In this document: one piece after another, positions 24,124 to 36,826 of the stretch
How positions within the stretch are numbered: the first letter of the stretch is position 1
How the letters are laid out: each line of letters opens with the position of its first letter
NCBI GenBank assembly: GCA_001970855.1
Contig: LSSN01000057.1
Coordinates: 1 to 59,308 of the forward strand
DNA length: 59,308 nucleotides
Direction: 5' to 3'
From: Smittium culicis
Lineage: Eukaryota; Kickxellomycota; Harpellomycetes; Harpellales; Legeriomycetaceae
Program-made: the position numbers and the translations under genes
The notes under the pieces: generated by a model
What the model was told of the DNA's origin: nothing
Seen by the model: the letters and a program-made list of their open reading frames with translations, nothing else
Database searches by the model: none

Positions 24124-26435
24124 ATGAAGTCTAACCTTCTATTCGACAATTAGTATATGTAAATGTCATTAATTAATTTAATATTAGAAAATCATTAGAT
24201 TCATAATTTGAGTGGCCAAATGCAGCTTAGAAAAATCTTGTTCATGTGACCATAAAATGGGGGAAGATTTTTTCTGTTTTTTGAATTCGCGACAGATACT
24301 CTTATTATTTAGGAAAAATTGTAGATGAGATGGGCGGTTTGGACCAATAGCTAAGCAAAATGAAAAAGCGAGTAGTAGCTTATAGTATAAATAATTTTTT
24401 TCTGACGCTGATATTTTGGTATACAGAGCAGGTTACTGGGCAGCTCATATATTCGCGTCTTTTCAATTAGATTCCAGTGTTTGGCGAGTAATGTGAACGT
24501 TATTTATAATGCAGGACAGAGTTGGATAGGCTTTAAAGTTAAGGGGCAGGAAAAATGTAATTTGAAAATTGGCAAAGGGATATAGAGGGCTGCTTCGAGC
24601 GTAGGGGGACTAAAAATTAATTTAGCTAGTAATCTAAGATATATGACGCGCTTAAGAGTAAAGATAGTTTTAAAAACTGGAGAAAAAAATATCAGATTCA
24701 AGCTCGGCAATGAATTATAGTGCTATTGTTATTTGAGGGAAAGCGGAGGGTAATAAATTAAAGGTTAAAATCCGAGTTAAATAATGAATGAAATTAATGA
24801 TCAAATTAGATATGCTAATAAGCCTATGCATTTTTCAAGGAGAAGGATATTTTTTCATATTTTCTTTATAGTACCTATTTAGGAACCTATTAATAAGGGC
24901 GCACTAAGTATAATTATCTATCTGGGCCTATTAGAGGGATTAAAGCGTGCTGATTAGCTATCAGAGAACTCATATTTAAACTCAATTAGAAATTCTAGCG
25001 TGATGTATATATAAAACAATTTGTCTTGTAATACAAACTAAGCCTTTATCCAATCTCGAATAGGCGAGATTATCTCTAATTAAAAGGCGCCTTAATTAAG
25101 GAATTCAACTGAGATTAACTATAAAGCTTGTTTTAATTGAGAAAAGTAAGACTGAATAAAATTGGTTGGATTATTTTCAAGGGTGCTGATAGATGATAGT
25201 CCAAACGCGGAGAAAGACTATATAGGGCGAAATGAAAAAAGCAAGAGAAAAATGGGGGGAGGCGGAGAGGGGACGAGGAGTGGAGGAGTAAATTGCTCTA
25301 GAAAACAAGGTTAAAAAAAAGCTCATACAACATTAGAAATTGTATTTTGCAAATATCAAAAGTCGCTAATAAACAAAAAGAAGGGATTTAAGAACGCGTG
25401 ATAATAGGCCGAAGCCCAACATTTGAATTGGCGATTATACACATAATTAAGTAAATCGAAAAATGTCTTTTTTAATTTGATTTTTCTTAGCACCTTTTTT
25501 TTACTCCTCTCGCTGAGCTAGATTTCTATAATAATTGTAATAGAGGTCATAAGGTATATTTAAAGTGTGTTGGTTATAGGTAGTAGGCTTAATTTAGGAA
25601 GCTATTAAAATAGTCGCTAATATGTAAACAAAAAAACAAACAAAGGACTCTAGCTATTGAAGAAGCGTTTTTGTTCGCTTGTGCAGCTTCTCAGTATTCT
25701 CCACTTAATTACATTTCTTGCAGTAACAGGACTAATCGACAACAATGTGCTAATAGGTAACCTAATTGAGGGGAAGCTAATTGATAATGATAATTGAGAG
25801 CAGCTAATTGAAATGGGTCTATTTGAGTGTGAGTATTAATGGATTTATAGCCTGAATGATAATAGCTAATAGTAAGCAAGTGCAGTTGAGAGCATTGTAA
25901 TTGAGTTAATAGGCAAGTGGGTCAGCATTAGCCGCTAATGCACAAATAATTCAAAAAAAAAAATCAGGCTAATCAACTACGACAATCCTTTAAATTGAAA
26001 TTCAGCGCTTAAGAGCCGAATTCAAAATTATCATAGCCCATTGGGTGTTATGTGCTCAAACACGTAAATTCAATTTAAATTTTTTCGCGTCGCAGGATAA
26101 AAAGTAAAACTTTTTTTTATATTAAATCCAAATTGCATTAGTAAATCAACAAAAATTATCAATTTTTTTCAATTAAGGAGTAAGAACACAAGTGAAAGTT
26201 TTTTATTTTGCTCAAAAAATGACAAAAGATTGTGAGGAATGGGAAAATGAATATTTTCCATGTCTGCAGGGCCTACTTTTTTATGATTATTTTACATATA
26301 AATAGTTTCGCCCATGTCTCATATCTTACATTTTGACTTGAAGACACAAAAATATCTTTAATTTTTTTTTTTTGTACATTAAAAAATTTTATTCTTGATC
26401 TTTTTAATAGCTAGAAGCAAGTAACTATTACAAAA
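24124..26435. promoter_or_regulatory. long upstream region of the YABBY/HMG-like gene
   Basis: No gene was found. Base composition is more balanced than in the desert, and the region holds short patterned elements rather than coding sequence: a CCAAT box (about 24,340), a purine-rich stretch at about 25,224-25,290 (G/A runs with few pyrimidines) and many copies of GCTAAT. It ends at the start codon at 26,436. It is plausibly the promoter and 5' leader of that gene, possibly with an unrecognised non-coding RNA. Confidence 0.45.
25749..25973 (+). promoter_or_regulatory. cluster of GCTAAT motifs with 27-bp spacing
   Basis: GCTAAT occurs on the plus strand at 25749, 25776, 25803, 25865, 25934 and 25968, and inverted (ATTAGC) at 25927. 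Further copies lie at 24814, 25365 and 25616. The first three are exactly 27 bp apart, and two continue as GCTAATTGA. The TAATTG core resembles homeodomain sites in general, but no specific factor can be named from the sequence. Confidence 0.5.
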
Positions 26436-26627
26436 ATGCCACCAGCCAAGCCAGCAAGAAAGGGAACAAGAAAGCTATCGGCCTATAATCTCTTCATGAG
26501 GACTGAACTTTCGCGCGTCAAGGTCACTAACCCAACTGTCTCGCACAAGGACGCCTTCAAGCTTGCAGCTCTCAACTGGAAGTCCAGCGAACAGAACCCT
26601 TTGAACGCAAAGACCGTGTCAACATAA
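26436..26627 (+). CDS. YABBY/HMG-box-like small chromatin protein
   Basis: The 63-residue protein starts MPPAKPARKGTRK, a basic lead, followed by KLSAYNLFMRTELSRVKVTNPTV and SHKDAFKLAALNWKSSEQNP. This is the YABBY-type HMG-like fold: SAYN.F...E...VK..NP...H..AF..AA.NW. In fungi such short single-domain proteins are known and are thought to be DNA-binding nuclear proteins. The start ATG follows an A-rich leader. The coding sequence is single-exon, with more G/C at third positions than neighbouring DNA, which suggests a well-expressed gene. The exact target and role are unknown. A frame ending soon after the domain is normal for the family, so it looks complete. Confidence 0.85.
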   Translation: MPPAKPARKGTRKLSAYNLFMRTELSRVKVTNPTVSHKDAFKLAALNWKSSEQNPLNAKTVST

Positions 26628-28086
26628 TTTCTTCAACCCCTATCAAAAATGAATTTATATGTATACTTCCCACCTCTTTGTAATTTAGTTCTTATTCTAC
26701 TTATTAATTATTGAAACGCGTCATTCTTCAATAACACGTTTATCTTTATTTTTTATGAGTTAGCCACTTTTTCTTTCTCTAGTATTAATAAAATCACAGT
26801 CTCAATACTTTATTCAATCCAGTTAAATTTTTGTTCGTCTATACTATACATATTAATTCCCGAAACTTTCTATTTATTTCTTAATCACTTTAAAATACAC
26901 CGCTGTGTGTATAGTTTTCCTTATTCTTCTTGTGCTAAAGGTATTTTTTTTAAAGAAATAATTAGCTAGAAAAGTTTCTAGTAGATCGGTAGATCGGTAG
27001 ATATTAAAATTCTGGTGATCTGAAGGATTATTACAGTAGTATCATTTCAAGTAGCGGGGATATTTCTTTGACTATATAAAAAATATACTGAAAAGAGTAA
27101 AAATGCATGCTGGCCAGCTCTTTTCATAAGTAATAACTAATAAGAGACATAATGGTTTGATTCGTAAGAGATTTTTATACTAGTTACCTATTTGATACTT
27201 TGATTGATATAGCTAATCATTCAAAGCTATTCGCAATACAATTTTTTGAGCGAGGTAAGTTGGCTATATATTTTTTTGGTACTGTGTAAATGGCCTGTTA
27301 CAGCATACTGGGGGCAAGCGTGATTATATAAAGATATTGTCCAATAGCTATTCATGGAATGAGTTTATGGCCAGTAGATATTAGCTAACTTATGCTGTAG
27401 GCCTATAGATATAATTTATTCAGCGAATAAGAGTACACTGGTTTAGAAATTGATGGCAATCAGAAACAAGGAATTCTTGTTGATTGGGTCCTCTTTTATC
27501 ACATACCCACAAAAACGCATTTTCTTTTTTTCTTTCTGTGTGTAAATACCAACTTTTTTTTTATTTTTTGAGTTGCGATTGTAAGTCTTAAAAAAGAGTC
27601 AAATCAAAGAAATGCAAATGCCTATTTCGGCACTGCTGACACTGGAATATTAACATCTGAGCGCTAAATTCTGTATCCTAACTTGATACTAAATCCAAAA
27701 ATTTATATTTACACTGAACGCTAAATGCATAATGCTAAATGCTGAATTCTGATATTCTGTTGTTGGAAAATTGAATAATAAAAAAAATAAAATAAAAGCT
27801 CATTTACGTCAAAATTTACCTAATTTTTGTTTTTGTTTACCAACACTTTCTGTTATTCTTCATTATTAAAATTTTATAAGCTTTCATATAGGTCTAATAA
27901 TAATACCTCCTTCCTACCCATATTAAACTAAATTACTTTCACTCATCTATATTCTTTTGGGCTCATATACACTCCCATCTGTTATTTCACTACCTAATCT
28001 TATAAAAGCCTGGACCTTTCAAGAACAAAGTGTACTATTTCGCTTCTTTCTTATCTTCTGTAGGGATTTAAGATAAGCTCTCTCTT
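26628..28086. other. intergenic region with promoter of the SAM-SNF2 gene
   Basis: No gene was seen. It holds AT-rich 3' flank of the small protein gene, a short repeat of AGATCGGT (two full copies and a part, about 26,982-27,002), one GCTAAT at 27,212 and a set of CTAAAT/GCTGAATTCTG repeats near 27,660-27,760. The last ~100 bp before 28,087 are pyrimidine-rich, as in many fungal promoters. Confidence 0.5.
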
Positions 28087-31000
28087 ATGGATAAAAGAAA
28101 AATCAGAGAACAAAATGAACGAACTTCTCCTGCCTACTGGTCCGTCGAGAATGTTTGCGTTTGGGTTGAGGATACATTCAAGGATAAAAAACTAAAAACT
28201 ATCTTCCAAAAGCATGAAATTGACGGCCCTGTCCTCACTAAGCACGTAGATTACCAAATGCTGCGTTATGATATGGGCATAGTAATAGGAAAAGCCGCCA
28301 AAATCACCGAAACTCTAGCTTGTCTCATGGATAAATGGGAAATACCAACTGCCAGATTGCTAAATGAAAACCTAGAAATAAATCTTGCTATAGGCAGTCG
28401 CCACAGAGAAGAAAGTTCAAAAAAAAATGATGAAGAACAGCTCGAAGAAATTAAAAAAAAGCGAATGCTTAGAAACATTGGCCAAGATGAATTTACCTCA
28501 CTATCAAAAAAAAACAAAATTATTCATCACTCCCAATCTATGTCTCCTCAACAAAAATCTGCTGATATCTTACACACTTCACAAACTCCCGCGATCCACC
28601 AATATAATCATTCCCTTCAATCTCAAAATATTTACAGCCAAAATTCAATTGATTTTACAAATCCTTCTTCAAGCTCTAACTATCATACAAACATAACCCA
28701 GAATATCTCTCCTAATCACAATATAATTTCTAACTCAAACAATAAAACAACAGCAAGCCCTGGAAACGAAATCTCGAAAACTCACATCTCGATTTTCCCC
28801 AGTAATGCCATTGTAGACCAGAATCTTCATTCTGATCCTTTCATTACCCCTTATGACTTAAAATTACGCTACATACAAGCTAAAAACAGGCATAAAAATA
28901 AAAAGATTTCTCAATCTTTGTCTAAAACTTTGGGTAAAGCTGATTTAAAAAGAATTGAATCCAATATCGATTCAATACTAACTAAAAATCCTTCAACCCC
29001 AAACCCATCCAAATTCTCTATACTAAATGAATTGAAAAGCAAATCTATAACTAGAAAACCTTTTACTTTTACCCCCATTGACATCAACTTTTTAGAGCCA
29101 AATCTAGATTGGATTGATATTGTAGATCAAACAGATTGTTCTGATTTCTTTTTTAGACGATATGACCCCTTCCTAATTACCACAAACAAACCTAGACTTA
29201 ACCACCGCATCTCAACTACATTTTTATGGTACCAATCGCTAATTAGAAAAACCAACTTCTTTTCCGCTTCCCAACACTCTAAAGTTTTAAGAAAATCTGG
29301 AAAGTTCTACTCAAAGCAAGAATTACCCAAATCTATCGTAACTGACCCAAAAGACAGACAAGACTTACTCACAGATACAATCAAAAAGGGCAGAGCCGAA
29401 TGGGAAGATAGGTTCCTCGATGGTCTGCTCTCCAAAAAAGATGACTTTGTTGAAGCCCAGAGAAATAATATTATTAAAATCGTCGACGAGTACAAAAAAA
29501 TTAAAGAAGTAATAATTTTAATACTTTTTTTTCTATGCTCGAAGTTGGCTATATTTTTACTATAAATTCATTTCTACTAACTTTAATTTATATAGAGAAA
29601 ACTGGTTTTTTGCGAAGTAAACTCAAGATATTTTTCTGCTGAAATTGCTTTACAACTAATTTATCACAGTTGGACCGCCGAATGGCTCATAAATGCGATA
29701 TTAGAAACGGATATAGATGTAATCATTTAAGGCTAATTGTCCAGAAAAAATAAAATCTCTTACCTTTCATTTTAAAAATTTCCATTCCTTTTCATTAATT
29801 ATGCAATAGGAGTCAATTAAAAACGATATTTATGAAAGTTTTCCAGAATTAAAAGATTTAAGCTTTACAAGCCCCGCAAATTCCAGCCAAGAATCTAAAA
29901 TTTTATCTCAAAGCTCATCTAACGACACTTCAGAAAACTCTACCAAACCAAAACCTCTGCCTATTGTAACTCATGAGAATAGCAGCAAACAATCATCTGT
30001 TGATGAACTTCAAAAAAATCATGAGCCGTTCGAGAGGGATTCAGCCTATACTAATAATGATGATCAAATTGTTATAAAGACTGAACCTATGAGCGACTCG
30101 GAGCATGATAAAACATCTAATAAAACACCCAATAATACTATACAAGAAATATCCGTAAAAGCTGAACCTCTGAGCGATTTGGAAGATAATTTAGACAGTT
30201 TAGAAGAACCTCCTATTACCCCTGAACCCCAACCTGATGTTTTTATGGACGCTGATCCTAGTTACGACCACTCTATTGCTTATGAGAACAACGAGCCTTT
30301 ATCAAATTCCTTGGATATGGAGCTTGAACCTCAGGGTTCATTTGCACAAACTACTACTAATAGTGGCTCCGATATGGATACTGACGACAGTGAAAGCCCA
30401 TCTACGCCTCTTCAGAATTTGGTTCAGCGAAGAGAAAGCTTTCAAACTTTAAATGAACCGCATTCCAACGATTCTGATTTAAGCGTAGTACCAACTAACA
30501 ATTTATCGCTAGCAGATGACTCGGCTATTTTACAATCTCCTGATGACCACACACTCAGTAGCCAATTATATTCCTCTGATCAACTCCCTTTTGCTGACGA
30601 GCCTGAATGGGATGTTGAGAAAGTTGTAGACTTAAGCTTAGACGAAATCAAGGTTATTGAAGAGCAAGACAGCATTATCAATCTGTCGAAAAATAGAGAG
30701 TTTTTTTACAATGATAATAGATATTATAGCCCAAGCACCTTTAAAATATCTGAAGAAGACTATTTAAAAATTAATGAGTGCTCCAAAAAAAGAAAAACCC
30801 TATCTCGCTTAAGAAGAGTTTTTTCAACTCCGAACCTTAGAAATGTTTCTAAGCCTGATAACCAAGATTCAAACCTGTCAAAATATGGAAGACACTTCCA
30901 GTTCCATGAATGTAGTACTGGTGAACTCAATCGACTAGGTGCCTTTTCGCAGCCTTTCAAAAAAACTTGGATTACTTTAAACAATTTACTTAGAATTTAT

Positions 31001-34000
31001 AGTCATAAATATCCTCCATCCCAAATTTCTATGCAACAGATTTATGATGGCGGATTTTCCGGACAGAAGGTAATAGACTTTGAAGGCGTCGCTATGGATA
31101 AACGTGGATCAGTTTTAATATGGCAAAGCTTTCATTACTGGCTTAGTAAACATAAGGACACCAGACTTTCCTCGCTTGCCAACAAACCTTCCAGCGGTCT
31201 TTTTTCTGGAGTTCAAATCGAAAATAACTACCCACTTGAGGATCTTAGAAAAGCTTTTTGGAGATTCTGGAATTTTCATCTCTCTCTTCTAAAAACTAGC
31301 TATATGTGTGTAAACTTGGATAAGAAATCCGGTTGGTTTAAAGACTATGAGCCAGTTGATCTTTTTTTATCAAAAGAAAAGTTTTTTGGCGTTGATAAAT
31401 ACCGCAAGTTGACTTTAGCCAAGAAAAATCTGACCTCCTCAATTCCAAGCAACGATACAAACAATAGGCTTGAAAACGAAATGGATATAAGCGATGATAA
31501 CTGGCTTTCTGAACAGGATAGCGCTAGCTCCGAAGGCGAAGTTGATGAAGACATTTTCGGATTTAGGGAAAGCGGTGCTTTTGGAGAATTTAACGAGTTT
31601 GTTGACTCTGAGTCAAGCGAGTTTTCTGAAAGTGACGGCGAGGATCAAATCGTTAAAAACAATAGCAAACTTGCAAAGTTTGTAAAAAGACTAGAGTACA
31701 ATGAAAATAAGAATAACCCACATTACATTAACCGATTATTGAATGAATCAAAAAGTAGAACTCAATCAAACACGTTTAAAGAAAAACGCGCCACTAGTAG
31801 GCCAAATTTGCCAAGCTCAAACAGGCCAGTTAAATCGTATATGGTAAGACAACAAGAGTTTTTAAAAACTCAGGAAGAGGAGCATAGAAGAAAAGTTATG
31901 GAGCAAAGAAAAGAAAGAGAGTTAGAGATACAAAGAAACCTTTTAGACCGCGGTCTTGCGGTTCGCCCGATAAAACTAGATAACTCTGATGACGATACAC
32001 CGCTATCAATTGATAATAATAACTACAACCCCAACCCATCTTTACCCACAAACAATCAGTTATATAATCAAAACTATAGGAACCAGCACCCAGATCGCTA
32101 TGGTAATTTCAACCACAGATACAACGACATTCCTGGAATAAACATGACATCTAGGTCAAGTGCCTATCTTGAAAGACTAGAATTGGATCCTAACGTAGTT
32201 CAGGCGAATTTCGAAAGGGGTATGCATATTAACAAACAGAATGCTGATGTTTTGAAAAGATTAGCACCAGGCCGTTATAATCAAGCGAATATCGACCAAA
32301 CTGATCCTATACTAAATAAACCTATTTCCATAAATTTGGAACAAGTTTATGAGCCAATTCTAGTTAATCCTGGACACAGTATTAACGAAGCTGACGTCTT
32401 TATCCCGGAATTTTTAGGTAAATGGCTTAAACCTCACCAGATAGAAGGTGTACAGTTTATGTGGAGAAACGTTGTAATGTTTCACAAAAACTATGAAAAC
32501 AGCAAACAGCACGGTTGTGTTATTGCTCATGCTATGGGTCTCGGAAAAACCCTCCAAGTAATTACTTTTATTTACACACTTTTATACACAATCGAAGAAG
32601 ATAAACGCATTGCTGAATCTATAAGGAAATCTAAAAGCTTGAAAAACTGCAAACTAAGCGGAATTCCATCAGAATATAAAGGAAAACAGGTATTGATTTT
32701 GTGCCCCCCATCTCTACAGATAAATTGGCAAAGGGAATTTACTAAATGGCTAGACAAAGATGGTGTTGACGTTTACGATGATGACGTACCCACTCGAGAC
32801 TCTGATAGAGAAAGACGTAGACTCCACTCTTTGGAAGTTAAAAGAGTTTTAGGTATGGTTTTGAACTATAATAGAATCCAAGGTGAAGTAGAATATAAAA
32901 TTCAGATTCTAGAAGAATGGCAACGTCGTGGAGGTGTTCTTATTATGGGTTACTCTCAGTTTAGAGATGTTTTGAAAAAATTGGACTCTTCCCATCTCAA
33001 GAGTGCCAAAAATAATAGCGAGAGAATAGTTAGATGCCTCCTAAACCCTGGACCATCGTTGGTTATTGCAGATGAAGGCCACATGATCAAGAACCAAAAA
33101 TCTAAACTTTCTATTTCCGCTGAAAGAATCAAAACCCTAGCTAGAATTTGTCTAACTGGCTATCCTCTACAGAATAATTTAGATGAATATTGGACTATGG
33201 TTAACTATGTATTTCCAAAGGTCCTTGGATCTTTTAGCGACTTTCACAAATCTTATGCTGTGCCAATTTCGAACGGAATGTTTACAGATTCTACTAATGC
33301 TGATAGACAAATTGGCGCTGCGAAATTAAGAGCACTGCAGGATCACCTTTCTCCATTAGTACTGCGTCAGGATTCCAGTGTTTTATCCAAAGACATCCCA
33401 CCAAAGACCGAGTATTTTATTATGTGTACCCTAACCCCATTGCAGCTTGAATTATATAAGGCTTACCTAGCTTCATTCCAGTACAACACAGGCATAGGAA
33501 ACTCCGGAGTAATATCTAGATACACTACTTTTACGTCTATCTGTAATCATCCTGGTGCAGTTAGACTGCTTTTTAAAGAGAGAAGAGAGATCTATAAAAA
33601 AGGCTCAGCAAAAATTCTTAAAAATACACTATATGACGCAGATGAAGATAACTTCGATGATGATGTCGCTAAATCAAGCGCCAAAATTTCTGACGCTTTA
33701 GTTAGTGAGTCAATGGATGATTCTTGGGCTGACTCAGTCTTTGGATCAATATCTCCTGCTACTTTGTGTAAGCCAGTGCACTCTTCAAAAATGATGGTTT
33801 TACTCTCAATTTTGTACCGCTCATTACTTTTAAACGAAAAAGTATTAGTATTTACCCGTTTCAAAACAACCTTAAAATTCATTTGGTGGATCATTGATAA
33901 CTCTGGTATAATTGAAAAAGTAGAAAAGCAAAAAAACCTTGAAAAGCTAAACAGGAATAAAAACCGAAATAGCAGGTTTAACAACCAAAGAAGCGCATTT

Positions 34001-36826
34001 TTTGCCGAGTCTATACCAAAAATACAAGATGTTGTTTTGGTAATGGATGGAGATAAATCTATGTCCGATAGAATGGCTTCTGTAGATACGTTTAATAATA
34101 AAGAAAGTAAAGCTAGGATCTTTTTAATAACTACAGGTACCGGTTCTATTGGTATTAACTTGGTGGGAGCTTCAAGGGTAGTTCTTTTTGATGTTGGGTG
34201 GAACCCACTCTACGAAGAGCAAGCTATTGCCAGAGCTTATCGCTACAATCAATCTAAAAAAGTATACGTTTATAGGTTGATTTCTACTGGTACGTGGGAA
34301 CAAACTATGTTCCAAAATAGTAGGCATAAAGTTGGGCTGAGCTTAAGGGTAATTGACAAAGTTATTTCTGGTCAAAAAGTCTATAAAGATGCAACCAAGA
34401 AATACTACGCACCGCCCCCTGAAACATCCCTAATTGAAACAATTAGTAAATCCACTGCAGATAATTTGATTAATAAGAATCAAGACGATTTGGTGCTCTC
34501 AAGCTTAATAACCAATCACATAGGAAAGATAGCAGATATTGACTACCATAAAACCTCAACTGTTCATAACGCAGATACCAGTTTTGAACTAGATACTCTC
34601 CCTAATCCAAACGACAAATCTCAGAATCCGCATTTGTTGGATATGATTGAATTTGAGAAAAGCGTCCTAAAAATGTACAACACTAACCAAAACAAAACGC
34701 ATATCGTAGGTGACAGCGTTGATGTTGCAGTTGAAATTCAAGCTGAAGAAATTAAGCAATCTGATTTGAGTCTAGGTTCCGATTGGACTAATAATAATGC
34801 CTCAACAAGCAAAGAAAAGACTGCTAGTGTCAGTATTGATAAAACTAACGTGCCTTCTACTAGCGTCCCATCTAAAAATGTAACCAATCCAAAACCTAGG
34901 GTAATAAGCTCAAGCTCTCTCCCAAAATCATCATTGTTGGATACTATCAGTAATATGATGGCAGTTTCTAATGATAAGTTCCCAAGAATGAATTCAGAAA
35001 CCTCTTCAAAGCCTCGCGAAAAAGATTTAGCACCTAATGACATACTTGAACCTACAACAATTTCTGAGAATTCCTTGACGAAAGGAAATGCTGCTAAAAG
35101 CACTAGAATGGAAATTGATACCAATAAAAGCCCAATCAAAGGGCTTATTATAGCTTCATCCCCAACTAGAAAATCTCTATTAGAGAGCGCAAAAGAAATG
35201 AGTACAGATAAAAATGGGCTTATCCAAATCAAAGCCACTAGGTTAAGCTCAAACCAAAATTCTGAATCTATATTCAGTGACCCTGTTTTAGAAAATTCCA
35301 AGAAAAACTTTACCACTATAATTGATACCAAAGACAAATATGGTAATAACGCACCTGGCACTTCATCAATTGAAAAATCACCTAACAAAGCTCCACAAGC
35401 TCCTTCATCCCAAAAAACCAGCTTGTTAGCTGAGGCCCTTGGTTCTTCCTCAAACAGCATTAAGCGAAATCTCAATTTAGAGACTATCGACTCTATTCCT
35501 TCTTCTCGAAAACCTATTGTTATCGACTGTAATGATAAAGATAATTTGATCCCCACTTATATTCCAGATAATCAAGTATCTGTCTCTAATGCTCAGGTCG
35601 ATAAACCTCCTGTTTTCAAGCCCGTTTTCGGTACAAGCAGTATGACTCCTAAATCTGACATTTCGCAGGCTAATGTCAAACATAAGGACTTGAACGGGGT
35701 TAATAACCCACAATCAGATTACATAAGCCCACACCCAGCTACATCTACCAGTTTTCTTAAACCAAAGTCTAGCTCACAATTTAGTTTCTCCAGCCATTCA
35801 CATGAATCGCATGCAGAAAACAGCAGCAAGCCAACAAGCCGACCAGCATCTAGCCTAAAGCCTAAAAATTTACCTCATCTACAAAATAGCGCCTTAAACT
35901 TAAAAAATAATCCTCCAGTTAACGCTCCTGAACCTTTTCCGTCACAAACTCATGCTACTAATCCATCTGAGTATAAAGATTTATCTTACTCAGGTCAAAA
36001 TAGTTTCACTCAGAAGCCCCAATTTTCTCATTCAAGTTCTTTTTTTAAAAAAAAAAACATTGAAAACACGATACCAGTGGTTATTTCTTCAAAAGATTCC
36101 TTTAACATAAAAGGCTACAGCCAAAATAGTAAACATGCTCCTAGAAGAAGCTCTGCTGACAGTGCTGATAGACATTCTACTTATTCAAAACAACCATCTT
36201 ACCCAAAGCCTGACTATCCAATAAAAGCCCCTTTTAGAAACAAATCACTTATACTTAACAACCCTGGCAGGAAAATCTCTAGCGAAGCAGATAAGCTTTC
36301 AGCACAAGCTTCAACTAACCCAAGAAACGAAATATCAAATTATAGCCGCTCCCCCAAACATTTATACTCCGACTCAGATGGAAATAAATATCACAGCACT
36401 GACTCTTTAAACTCAAAGTATACTAGCAGTGCTTCTAATTCCCCTTACTACCCCAGTAGAATAGCTGAAAGAATTGGGCCCCAAATTAGAAATCGATATG
36501 CTGAAGACTACGGATACACTGGTTATAGATCCAGCTCTGAAGGTAGTAGTAAATACAAATCCGCACCCTTTAAGAATATGTCAATTAGAAACAACAACCA
36601 TTCAAACAGCTCGCAAAGAGATAGCGAAGGACATAAAACAAGTTCCGATTATAGGTATAAAGATGCTAGAAGCGATATTGGCGAGAGACTGAGCGATAAA
36701 CCTAGCGATTATAATGATAGACTTAGTGACAGATTAAATGAAGCGGGCTCAAATTTTAGAGGCAACACCAGCAATGATTCGTCATATTATAGTTCATACA
36801 GGGATAGATATAGGGATTATAAATAG
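28087..36826 (+). CDS. SAM-domain SNF2-family ATPase, ARIP4/ATRX type
   Basis: Three exons fit: 28087-29508, 29596-29718 and 29810-36826, all phase 0, with GT-AG introns of 87 nt (containing a TACTAAC branch site) and 91 nt; they give about 2,853 residues. Residues about 18-90 form a SAM domain (WSVENVCVWVEDTF ... EIDGPVLTKH ... KITETLACLMDKW). A long polar, acidic, serine-rich part follows. The SNF2 ATPase holds HAMGLGKT (Lys ~1428), DEGH (~1603), LTGYPLQNNLDEYW (~1630) and QAIARAYRYNQ (~1986). The Y in LTGYPLQNN is typical of ARIP4 (RAD54L2) rather than ATRX. The C-terminal ~850 residues are low-complexity Ser/Asn/Lys-rich, ending in Arg/Tyr/Asp repeats. It should remodel chromatin in the nucleus using ATP. 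Animal ARIP4 is about half as long. The intron model is predicted, but the reading frame continues upstream of the ATG at 30,089, so that ATG is not the start. Confidence 0.85.

Noticed and set aside
24504..24710. 68-codon minus-strand open stretch
   Set aside because: No start context or family match; the surrounding DNA shows regulatory-type patterning instead.
34738..35556. 272-codon minus-strand open stretch
   Set aside because: It lies opposite the low-complexity Ser-rich tail of the SNF2 protein; biased codon use there leaves the opposite frame open. No family resemblance.
30089..36826. SNF2 gene starting at the ATG at 30,089
   Set aside because: The same frame is open back to a splice acceptor before 29,810 and reads into upstream exons in phase, so this ATG is internal.
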